From positions 1 through 9,227 of the forward strand of contig CALKDE010000303.1 of NCBI GenBank assembly GCA_938082955.1: a DNA stretch of 9,227 bases. The letters run 5' to 3'. Source of the stretch: an uncultured Pseudomonadales bacterium. Its GTDB lineage: Bacteria; Pseudomonadota; Gammaproteobacteria; Pseudomonadales; Pseudohongiellaceae. This document shows positions 1 through 7,628 of the stretch, piece by piece (within the stretch, counting starts at the first letter, position 1; every line of letters begins with the position of its first letter). Made by a program: the position numbers and the translations under genes. The notes beneath the pieces are model-generated. The model ran no database searches. It saw nothing but the letters and a program-made list of their open reading frames with translations, and had not been told where the DNA came from.

Positions 1-2424
1 GAAGAAACTGCAAACTCAGCTGCACGAAGTTATCGATTTTTTCAACAATGGGACGTTGCTGCGAGCAGCGAAACAGAACGCTATAGAGGAGCGGTAGACT
101 TTCAGACATTTCTGGATTGGAGCGAGCAATTCGAGGCGCGCTGTAAGAAAATAAATGCTGTTAGCCTAAGCGACGCCGGCAGGGTAATCGCAAAGCATAT
201 CGAACAGCTTAAGCCAATACTGCCGAACAAGATCGCTCTAATCAATTTCAACCAGCCTCCTCCTCTGTACGTGGAACTGTTCGACGCCCTGGCTCGTGTT
301 TGCGAACTAGAGTGGTCGCGTGAAACTACCCAAGACACACCGTTAGGTTCCATCTTCGCCAGCAAAGATAGCGCTTATCGCAGTTATCCAAGCAACAGCA
401 CAGAGATTGATGCCTGCATCGACTGGTGCCAAGCCAAGGCCGGACAATTCCCGGATGCACACATCGGTATAGTGGTTGACCACAGCCGCTCCTTAGAGCC
501 CATGATCGAAGAGACTCTATTTAGGAACAGTAAAGCCGACAATAGCAGGAAATTTGATATAGCCGATCATCTTAATCGCTATCACAGCACTGACACGCTT
601 GACGAATTGCAGGACTTTAGTGTCGCTTTGTCACTACTTGCTCTCAATTTTGAACTAATAGATAGCGAACGGTTCTGTAGATTATTGCAGTTACCGAATC
701 TAATTGGAGCTGAAGACGAGCTGCAAGCACGTATTGCCCTGGAGATAACGCTTCGCGGAAACACAGAGGCAGAGGTTCGCCTCTCTCAACTACGCGCGTT
801 CATGTTGCAGAACGAGCGCAGCCATCACTGCCCTATCCTAGCCCAGTCATTACTAGCCTTTAGCGAACTCTCTAGATACGAACCTAATCATCAGCCGTTA
901 CGACAATGGCTGCAACTGTTTAGCAAACAATTACAACTGCTAGGCTGGCCTGGAAATCCCTGCGCAGAACACAATCGTCGGCAAGGCATCCTTTGGCAGC
1001 AATGCTGCCAACGCTTTGCTGCCTCATCGAAAGTGCTGGGCAATATTTCCCTAGCAAGCGCTCTTGGGAAGTTGCAGACTTTTCTGAAGCAATCCAATGT
1101 GAATCTAAACTTTGATGATCGTCGGCAAATTTCCCTCGTGGATATCGAAGAGTCGCAGGATCTGCTGTTCGATTACGTGTGGATTCTGTCTGTAGATGAC
1201 AGAAATTGGCCCCAGGCAATAAACCCAGTGGCATTTCTGCCCTATGGCTTACAACAGACACTGGACATGCCCAACAGCTCGAACCAGCAGCAATTAGATA
1301 CCGCGCTCACACAATTGATCTCACTTCGGAAAAACACCAAAGCGGCGATGGTGATTAGTCACCATACGTTAGAAGAAGAGCTCTCCATCAGGCCTAGTGC
1401 CCTGCTTAAAGAAATGGCCTTCGAACCGGTGAATGCTAATAAGATTGTTGTCGAGGAAAATTCGAGCAACCCGATGGCTAACACTCTACAAAGGCATGAA
1501 GAAACACTGCACATTCCACTGCTAGCCGACGAAAAAGTGTCCGGTGGAACTGGCTTGCTAAGCAACCAATCCAACTGCCCGTTTAGGGCCTTCGCCAGGA
1601 ATCGTTTGACGGCAAAGGGGCTCGATGAGTTTAGCTATGGCTTAAATGCATTAGTTAGAGGAAATGCCCTGCATAAGGCTTTAGAAAAAATCGGCATGCA
1701 ACTGGGCGATTCGAAAACACTGCACAGTTTGTCTCCTGCCCAGACAGAAGAATTAACGACTCAAGGCGCCGAGATCGCTATCGACTATCTCAGAAAACTT
1801 CACCCCGAAACAATGACCCCTGCCTTCTCATTGCTTGAACAAGGTCGATTAACGAGCTTGTTAGAGGGCTTCCTGCTTTTGGAGAAGCAGCGCAGCGAAT
1901 TCACCATCTTACATAACGAGGAGACTGTGTCTTGGCAATATTCGCAGCTCTCACTCAAGCTGCGCATAGATCGCATAGATCAATTAGCCGATGGCTCTGT
2001 GGCCCTTATCGATTATAAAACAGGAAAATTCACTAACTACAAATGGTTTGATGATAGGCCCGATGACTTGCAGCTCCCGCTGTATCAGATTGCAGTCAGC
2101 AAACACTCCGATCAGCCTGTCAGCGCAACACTCATCTTCCAACTCAATGCGCAGAACATCGGTCTAATCAGCCCCATGGAGCTAACTGATTTTGGCGCAG
2201 AGGTTAAAGTCAGCAGACAGGCTAAATTCTTCGAAGGCGGCTGGCCGGCACTGCAAGACTATTGGAATAAAAGCATCCACGCGCTAGCCGAAGAGTTTGA
2301 ATCTGGGCTCATAGCCGTAGCTCCAAGCCGCGGCACGACTTGCCAATATTGCGAGTTAGGCCCGCTATGCCGAATAGCCGAAGCAGATCACAGCCAGATA
2401 TTCGTCAGCGAAGAAGAGATATGA
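1..2424 (+). CDS. AddB-like DNA repair nuclease subunit (5' end outside window)
   Basis: The frame is open from base 1 with no convincing start inside the window, so this is the C-terminal 807 residues. The family is about 900 residues, so roughly the first 100 are missing. Codons counted from base 1: residues 1-520 form the UvrD-like but probably non-helicase AddB core, including the signature D391-YVWILSVDD-W403-P404. A PD-(D/E)XK nuclease follows, with D657 (LRIDRID), D671-Y-K673 (IDYKTGK) and Q691-LPLY695. C526 before the nuclease plus C781, C784 and C790 (CX2CX5C) match the four-cysteine iron-sulfur arrangement of AddB nuclease domains. It resembles the 'probable DNA repair protein' family I remember as TIGR03623, extended homologues of AddB. 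Known for AddB: it pairs with AddA to resect double-strand breaks for RecA loading. The stop overlaps the AddA-like start by ATGA, implying one complex. The family call is firm; biochemical equivalence to AddB is inference. The Walker A region cannot be judged because it lies off the window. Confidence 0.9.
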   Translation, partial: EETANSAARSYRFFQQWDVAASSETERYRGAVDFQTFLDWSEQFEARCKKINAVSLSDAGRVIAKHIEQLKPILPNKIALINFNQPPPLYVELFDALARVCELEWSRETTQDTPLGSIFASKDSAYRSYPSNSTEIDACIDWCQAKAGQFPDAHIGIVVDHSRSLEPMIEETLFRNSKADNSRKFDIADHLNRYHSTDTLDELQDFSVALSLLALNFELIDSERFCRLLQLPNLIGAEDELQARIALEITLRGNTEAEVRLSQLRAFMLQNERSHHCPILAQSLLAFSELSRYEPNHQPLRQWLQLFSKQLQLLGWPGNPCAEHNRRQGILWQQCCQRFAASSKVLGNISLASALGKLQTFLKQSNVNLNFDDRRQISLVDIEESQDLLFDYVWILSVDDRNWPQAINPVAFLPYGLQQTLDMPNSSNQQQLDTALTQLISLRKNTKAAMVISHHTLEEELSIRPSALLKEMAFEPVNANKIVVEENSSNPMANTLQRHEETLHIPLLADEKVSGGTGLLSNQSNCPFRAFARNRLTAKGLDEFSYGLNALVRGNALHKALEKIGMQLGDSKTLHSLSPAQTEELTTQGAEIAIDYLRKLHPETMTPAFSLLEQGRLTSLLEGFLLLEKQRSEFTILHNEETVSWQYSQLSLKLRIDRIDQLADGSVALIDYKTGKFTNYKWFDDRPDDLQLPLYQIAVSKHSDQPVSATLIFQLNAQNIGLISPMELTDFGAEVKVSRQAKFFEGGWPALQDYWNKSIHALAEEFESGLIAVAPSRGTTCQYCELGPLCRIAEADHSQIFVSEEEI

Positions 2425-5400
2425 CGAGCACGGGAAAACAAATAATCGACTTCGATGCGCGTCAAAATGCGCTAGATATTACGCGCTCCATCGCCGTGCA
2501 GGCCCCAGCCGGCTCAGGTAAGACAGAGTTACTCAGCCTGCGCTTTCTCAAACTCCTCGCTGCCTGCCAATATCCAGAAGAAGTGTTAGCCATAACCTTC
2601 ACCAAGAAAGCAGCCAATGAGATGGCGCAGCGGATTCTCAATACGCTCGAATGGGCGCAACAGGTCGACCCTCAAAATATAGACACGCAGTTAAAGCGAG
2701 ACAAATATAACATCGCCAACAGCGTGCTGGAACAGGACAAAAAGGAAGCTTGGCAGCTGCTGCAATCACCAAACCGACTGCGTATTCAGACCATAGATAG
2801 CTTCTGCAATTTTCTCGCAAGCAAGCTTCCCATACTCTCCAATTTTGGCGGCCCACTGCAGATAAGCGAGCAGATCGATGACTGCTATCACCTTGCGATT
2901 CGAAACAGTTTAAAACTGCTCGATGAAGACTTGCCCATCTCTAACGCTATTGGCGAGTTGATGCTGCACTTCGACAACGATAGCAAAAAGCTAGAAACGC
3001 TCCTTACAAACCTGCTGAAGCAGCGCGAGCAATGGATTGGCGATATCGTAGGAGTTGCAAGCTCTCCTGAACACGCCATGGACTATCTCACTGCAAACCT
3101 ATTGGAGCTGATTGAAGAATCCATCGAGAACGCACAATCGCTTTTAGAGCCTTACGCTGCTGAATTAATACCGCTGCTTCGGTACGCAACAAATAACCTT
3201 AGCGAACAGGGAATCGAATCGGACCTGCTGCTTTGTAGTGAACTAAACGATCTGCCTGAATGCAGCCATACAAATCTGAACACGTGGATAGCCCTGGCGA
3301 GCCTGTTTCTAGTTAAGACCGGCACAGCCTTTCGTCAAGATGTGAGAAAAGGCGAAGGCTTTCCACCTCAGTCAGGTGACAAAGAACACAAGGCACTACA
3401 AAAAGAAAAGAAGGAGGCAATGAAGGTACTGCTTAAGTCGATGGCTGAGTCGCCCGAACTCTTACGGGCATTGGACTATCTTCGTAGGCTCCCCCTACCG
3501 AATGACGACGCACTGTCCTGGGACTTTCTCAACACTTTGACCTTAGTACTTCCAACGCTAATGGCGCAACTGGAACTGGCGTTTACGCAAAAGAACAAAA
3601 TAGACTATTCGCAGGTAAGCCTAGCCGCACTTCGCGCACTTGGTGCTGAGGATAACCCTACAGACCTGGCGCTTAGCCTCGACTACCAGATCAAGCACAT
3701 ACTCATTGACGAATTCCAAGACACGTCGTCCTCGCAGATGGAATTACTGCGCAAGCTAACCTCAGGCTGGGAAGAACGAGACGGGCGAACGCTCTTCGTT
3801 GTAGGCGATGCGATGCAGTCCTGCTACGGATTTCGAAATGCCAACGTGGGGCTATTCATTAAACTACGCGAAAGTGGCCTAGGCCCCATCCCAGTGACAC
3901 CGATAGATCTGTTAGCGAATTTTAGATCTGACGCAGGCGTCGTCGATTGGGTAAACACGGTATTCTCTGGCGCCTTCCCCGAGCAGAACGACATCTCTCG
4001 CGGTGCGGTGAGCTACTCACACTCCCAAGCAGTACACCCAAAGGACATCGAGAGCGCCGTGTCAACTCGCATCTATCAGTTTGATGAAGATGGTAAGAAC
4101 GAAGCCTACATCGAGGAGGCCGCTTATATTGCTGATGAGATATCGCGACTTCGCAAGCAGCACTCCCAGCGCGAGATAGCGATACTGATACGTAACCGAG
4201 GCCACCTGAAATTCATACTACCGGCACTTCGCGAAGCCGAAATTCCCTGGCTGGCTAATGAAATTGATAGGCTGGATACACTTCCACTCATCACCGATCT
4301 GACAAGTTTAACAAGTGCTGTATGCAATCAGGCTAATAGGCTTTCTTGGCTAGCCGTCCTTAGAGCACCGTGGTGTGGAATATCCCTTGAGGATCTGCAT
4401 GTCGTAGCGAACTTTAGAAACAATATTAGCGTCTTTGAAAGCATGACGCAGCTGTGTGCAGACAAAGAAAATAAACAGCTCAGCAGCGACGGCCGAGTAC
4501 GCATAATAAAGCTAACCTTAATATTGCGCGGCGCTCTCTTGGCGAAGCAACAGACTCGAATAAGCCGCGTGATCCGCACTACATTTAACGAACTTGGTGG
4601 CGACCAAATTCTTCGATCCGACTCTGAACGCGACAGCCTAGAAAGATTCTATGAAATCATAAAGGATTCAGAAGTCGCAGGAGGCTTAGAGAACTTCGCC
4701 GAATTCGAAGCGAAGATCCAGCGAAGCTTTGTCTCAAGCGCGCCCGGGGCTACTGACGCCAACCCTGTGCAAATCATGACCATTCACAAATCCAAGGGGC
4801 TAGAGTTCGACCATGTATTTCTACCCGGGCTTGCGCGACCCAGCCGCGCCGACGATAAGTCGCTACTGCTATGGCATCAGCGATTGAATCAGCAAGGCGA
4901 TAACAAGCTCTTCCTAGCCACACTTTCTGCTACCGGAATAGAAGACAATAATCTCTACAATCTGCTGCGCTTCGAGAAGGCACAGAAATCACGATTAGAA
5001 ACCACTCGGCTGCTGTATATCGGCGTAACGCGCGCAATGAAGTCGGTGTACTTGTCTGCTACATTAGCAGACAAAGACGGCGAGGCAGCCACACCAGGCT
5101 CCGGCACACTGCTGGCTACCATCTGGGAAAATCTCACCGACGCATCGCTCGACTACCTTCCCATACGCTCCATGAGTTTGCCTTTTAAGCAGCAGGATCC
5201 ATTAAAGACACGCCCTTCACTTCTACGACTACCAACGGAAGCGTTCACCCAGAGCGAATCAGCAGAGATTACTGAAGAGCCATCTATAGACCCTGTTGAT
5301 GCCCCCGCGCAGATCGAGTTGGCTGCAGAGAATCAGCTACACATAGAAGTTGGTAATCTTGTCCATGAGGCACTGCAGAACTATCTAAGCAACAACCAGC

Positions 5401-5855
5401 TTCTCGATCCAGTCAACCTTGCAGGCTTGAAGCACTATTGGAGAAGGCGATTGAGTGCATTCTCATTCGCCAGCGGCGAAATCGATAATGCAATGACGAA
5501 AGTCGAACAGTCTCTACACAGCACCTTGCACGATTCTGAGCTGCATTGGGTATTTGATCACGAGCAAGAGCAAAGCGCCGCCGAACTGCCGCTACAAAGT
5601 TATGCCAGCGGCTTCGTACACACCCACATAATTGACCGCACATTTATCGATAACAAAGGCGTGCGCTGGATCATCGACTACAAGTCTTCACAGCCTTCCA
5701 GCAAGCAATCATTGGAGAGTTTTCTCGCCGAGCAAGTAGCACTCTATTCAGGCCAGCTGAGCAGATACAAAAGTTTGTTTGAGGACGAAGACAATAAAGG
5801 CGTTAAGACAGCGCTGTTATTTACCAGCGTGCCAAAATTAGTCGAGTGTGAGTAG
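2421..5855 (+). CDS. AddA-like UvrD-family helicase-nuclease
   Basis: Predicted ATP-dependent 3'-5' DNA helicase with a C-terminal nuclease, the motor partner of the upstream AddB-like protein in double-strand-break resection. It has 1144 residues, near the usual AddA/RecB size. The start is the ATG at 2421, overlapping the upstream stop as ATGA; an in-frame ATG 81 bp earlier lies inside the upstream gene and adds an arginine-rich stretch unlike the family. Helicase motifs in order: Walker A A28-PAGSGK-T35; Ia T59-FTKKAANEM; II D430-EFQDT435; III G462-DAMQSCYGFR; IV N500-FRSD; V T787-IHKSKGLEF; VI V869-TRA. The nuclease has H982 (GNLVHEAL), D1072, D1086-Y-K1088 (IIDYKSS) and Q1112-LSRY1116, so its active site looks intact. 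Motif III departs from the usual GDPxQSIYxFR at P->A and I->C. No frameshift is seen. RecB is less likely because of the AddB-type partner. The gene ends 33 bp from convergent hpt. Confidence 0.93.
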   Translation: MTSTGKQIIDFDARQNALDITRSIAVQAPAGSGKTELLSLRFLKLLAACQYPEEVLAITFTKKAANEMAQRILNTLEWAQQVDPQNIDTQLKRDKYNIANSVLEQDKKEAWQLLQSPNRLRIQTIDSFCNFLASKLPILSNFGGPLQISEQIDDCYHLAIRNSLKLLDEDLPISNAIGELMLHFDNDSKKLETLLTNLLKQREQWIGDIVGVASSPEHAMDYLTANLLELIEESIENAQSLLEPYAAELIPLLRYATNNLSEQGIESDLLLCSELNDLPECSHTNLNTWIALASLFLVKTGTAFRQDVRKGEGFPPQSGDKEHKALQKEKKEAMKVLLKSMAESPELLRALDYLRRLPLPNDDALSWDFLNTLTLVLPTLMAQLELAFTQKNKIDYSQVSLAALRALGAEDNPTDLALSLDYQIKHILIDEFQDTSSSQMELLRKLTSGWEERDGRTLFVVGDAMQSCYGFRNANVGLFIKLRESGLGPIPVTPIDLLANFRSDAGVVDWVNTVFSGAFPEQNDISRGAVSYSHSQAVHPKDIESAVSTRIYQFDEDGKNEAYIEEAAYIADEISRLRKQHSQREIAILIRNRGHLKFILPALREAEIPWLANEIDRLDTLPLITDLTSLTSAVCNQANRLSWLAVLRAPWCGISLEDLHVVANFRNNISVFESMTQLCADKENKQLSSDGRVRIIKLTLILRGALLAKQQTRISRVIRTTFNELGGDQILRSDSERDSLERFYEIIKDSEVAGGLENFAEFEAKIQRSFVSSAPGATDANPVQIMTIHKSKGLEFDHVFLPGLARPSRADDKSLLLWHQRLNQQGDNKLFLATLSATGIEDNNLYNLLRFEKAQKSRLETTRLLYIGVTRAMKSVYLSATLADKDGEAATPGSGTLLATIWENLTDASLDYLPIRSMSLPFKQQDPLKTRPSLLRLPTEAFTQSESAEITEEPSIDPVDAPAQIELAAENQLHIEVGNLVHEALQNYLSNNQLLDPVNLAGLKHYWRRRLSAFSFASGEIDNAMTKVEQSLHSTLHDSELHWVFDHEQEQSAAELPLQSYASGFVHTHIIDRTFIDNKGVRWIIDYKSSQPSSKQSLESFLAEQVALYSGQLSRYKSLFEDEDNKGVKTALLFTSVPKLVECE

Positions 5856-5888
5856 AGGCGCCGACAATCTAACAGCAGCGGTCAGAGG

Positions 5889-6443
5889 TCACATATCCTG
5901 CTCGGCAATGGCGTAAATTCCCGGCACGTTACGCAGAAAGTCTTTGTAGTCCATTCCATAGCCGAACAAATATTGATCCGCAACCTTCAAACCAACGAAG
6001 TCCACCTCGATGCCCACCTCTTTGCGATCGTGCTGCTTGTCTAACAAAACCGCAGTGTGAACCGACGCACAGCCCTGTTGCTTGCAGTATTCGACAATCA
6101 GCTTCAGCGTTGTACCAACATCAAAAATATCGTCAACCAACAGAACTGCTCGGCCCTTGAGGGACACGCTAGGAAAAACCTTCCACTCTAAATCTCTACC
6201 GCTAGTTTCCCCGCGGTAACGCGTTGCATGCAGATAATCTAACTGTAGCGGAAAACCCAAACGAGTAGCTAGCTTACCGCTGGTTATTAAGCCCCCATGC
6301 ATTATACAAATTACTAGCGGGTTCTTATCCGCTAAATCAGCAGTAATGGAAGCGGCCATCGAATCCAAAGCGGCTTCGACCTCCTCCTCACAATGCAGAC
6401 GAGTCGAGCGAGCCTGAACTCCTACGATTTTTTCCGGCGTCAT
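5889..6443 (-). CDS. hpt: hypoxanthine-guanine phosphoribosyltransferase
   Basis: Cytoplasmic purine-salvage enzyme that transfers phosphoribose from PRPP to hypoxanthine or guanine, giving IMP or GMP. It has 184 residues, full length for the bacterial family. The PRPP-binding signature is V100-LLVDDIFDVGTTL113; by comparison with human HGPRT, D104/D105 match E133/D134 and D108 matches the general base D137. M48-HGG51 occupies the pyrophosphate-binding loop. K136 matches the purine-contacting K165, and Y158 with D165 (DQYLFGYGMD) form the base pocket. The C-terminal pattern, ending in VPGIYAI, fits the gammaproteobacterial branch 'ADRYVFGCGMD...NLPAIYAL' rather than E. coli Hpt/Gpt. The ATG lies 4 bp after the stop of the MscS-family gene, and the nearest purine-rich ribosome site (GGGAAG) is about 12 bases upstream, so translation probably depends on coupling. 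It is the last gene of the nagZ operon. Exact base preference cannot be read from sequence. Confidence 0.93.
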   Translation of the reverse strand: MTPEKIVGVQARSTRLHCEEEVEAALDSMAASITADLADKNPLVICIMHGGLITSGKLATRLGFPLQLDYLHATRYRGETSGRDLEWKVFPSVSLKGRAVLLVDDIFDVGTTLKLIVEYCKQQGCASVHTAVLLDKQHDRKEVGIEVDFVGLKVADQYLFGYGMDYKDFLRNVPGIYAIAEQDM

Positions 6444-6447
6444 TTAA

Positions 6448-7569
6448 CTAAGGTTCTTCCCTAATAGCACTCTTTACTAATAGGCCATCAATGCCATCCA
6501 GCGTAGTTGTTGGGAAGGCGAAGTCTGCCTGATGAAAGTGAACAATCCCAACAATCTTTAACAGTACATCCTGCTTTATTTCGTGAAAGCGAATCCAGTT
6601 AGTGGTTTTCGTGAAGGTGTAGATAAAAAAGTCTAGTGACGAGGGCCCGTAGCTCAAGAAATTCACGATCAATGTTTGTTTCTGATCGATCTCCTCATGC
6701 GACTGCAGCATCGCCTTCACGTCTCTAACAATGGCTTCCATCTTGTCGGAGTCTGAATAACGAATACCAATATTCTCCTTAATGCGCCGGTTCGACATCC
6801 GCGAGGGGTTTTCCAGCGAAAGCGTATTGAATACTGAGTTAGGAATATACAGCGGCCGTTTATCGAATGTGCGCACAACCGTCAGGCGCCAGCCGATCGC
6901 TTCCACCGTTCCCTCAATTTCTCTGTCTGGCGAGCGTATCCAATCACCAAGAGCAAATGGCCGATCCAGATAGATCATAAGGCCGCCAAAGAAGTTGGCG
7001 AGCAAATCTTTTGCCGCAAAGCCTACAGCGATGCCGCCGACACCACCGAACGCTAACAGTGCGGTGATTTCTATTCCTACAGTTGGCATCGCAATTAGCA
7101 CCGCAGAAATAAAAGTAGAAAGCCGCAGTACCTTACCCAGCGCATGAACAGTCGTTGGGTCGAGGGTCGTGCCTAGTTCGTCCGCCTCTTCTGCCTGAAT
7201 TTCTAGGAGGCGCTTTTCCGCTCGAGTCAAAAAGCGCACGGTAAACAAAGCGATTAGCACTATAAAAGTGAGTTGCCTGAATACAGCGAGATTGTCAGCT
7301 GAAAACAACTCTGTATCAATATAGCCATCACTTACCTCGACGGCCCACAGCAATCCCATTATCAGAATAAACCAGCTCAGCGGCAGTCGCGCTGCGTCAA
7401 ACAACGCATCATCCCAGGCATTGCTCGTCTTCTCGAAATGACTTCCTAGCACATTAAGAAAACGCATCGCAATAAAACGACCAACCAGTGTGATCGTAAC
7501 GACAGCAAATAATTCCGCGCCCCAACCTAGGTCACGTAACAAATCTAAAGACAATAAATTTTCCGGCAC
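6448..7569 (-). CDS. MscS-family mechanosensitive ion channel (YnaI-like)
   Basis: Inner-membrane channel expected to open under membrane tension and release solutes on hypo-osmotic shock. Numbered from the GTG at 7569 it has 373 residues. Hydrophobic segments lie at about 18-41, 61-79, 96-115 and 148-166, followed by the pore helix region at about 167-201, giving five membrane helices as in YnaI. The pore motif is G175-GVGGIAVGFAAKDLLANF; the Gly/Ala packing, then L-N-F-F-G-G and D-RPF-LGDWI, are hallmark MscS features leading into the cytoplasmic beta domain, which continues with E-G-TVEAIGWR and the YIPN-F loop. The GTG is preferred because GGAGAG sits 7 bases upstream; a TTG five codons earlier (7582-7584) keeps the same frame but has its nearest ribosome site 13 bases away. 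There is no cleavable signal peptide, as normal for the family. It lies 59 bp after nagZ and 4 bp before hpt, so probably cotranscribed. The specific conductance class is not predictable. Confidence 0.88.
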   Translation of the reverse strand: MPENLLSLDLLRDLGWGAELFAVVTITLVGRFIAMRFLNVLGSHFEKTSNAWDDALFDAARLPLSWFILIMGLLWAVEVSDGYIDTELFSADNLAVFRQLTFIVLIALFTVRFLTRAEKRLLEIQAEEADELGTTLDPTTVHALGKVLRLSTFISAVLIAMPTVGIEITALLAFGGVGGIAVGFAAKDLLANFFGGLMIYLDRPFALGDWIRSPDREIEGTVEAIGWRLTVVRTFDKRPLYIPNSVFNTLSLENPSRMSNRRIKENIGIRYSDSDKMEAIVRDVKAMLQSHEEIDQKQTLIVNFLSYGPSSLDFFIYTFTKTTNWIRFHEIKQDVLLKIVGIVHFHQADFAFPTTTLDGIDGLLVKSAIREEP

Positions 7570-7576
7570 TTCTACA

Positions 7577-7582
7577 CTCTCC
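7577..7582 (-). promoter_or_regulatory. ribosome binding site deciding the channel gene start
   Basis: GGAGAG on the minus strand sits 7 bases before the GTG at 7567-7569. That is ideal spacing and favours this GTG over the TTG at 7582-7584, whose nearest purine-rich stretch (AGAGGA, 7598-7603) is 13 bases away. Confidence 0.55.
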
Positions 7583-7628
7583 AATTAAAAAAAGGTTTCC
7601 TCTAGCGCTTGGCTGTTAGATGAATTAG

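Noticed and set aside
920..1261. 113-codon minus-strand frame inside the AddB-like gene
   Set aside because: It is a shadow of a gene with clear family motifs; no ribosome site and no recognisable protein pattern.
6782..6973. 63-codon plus-strand frame opposite the MscS-family gene
   Set aside because: Arginine/serine-rich shadow of the conserved beta domain; no supporting signal.
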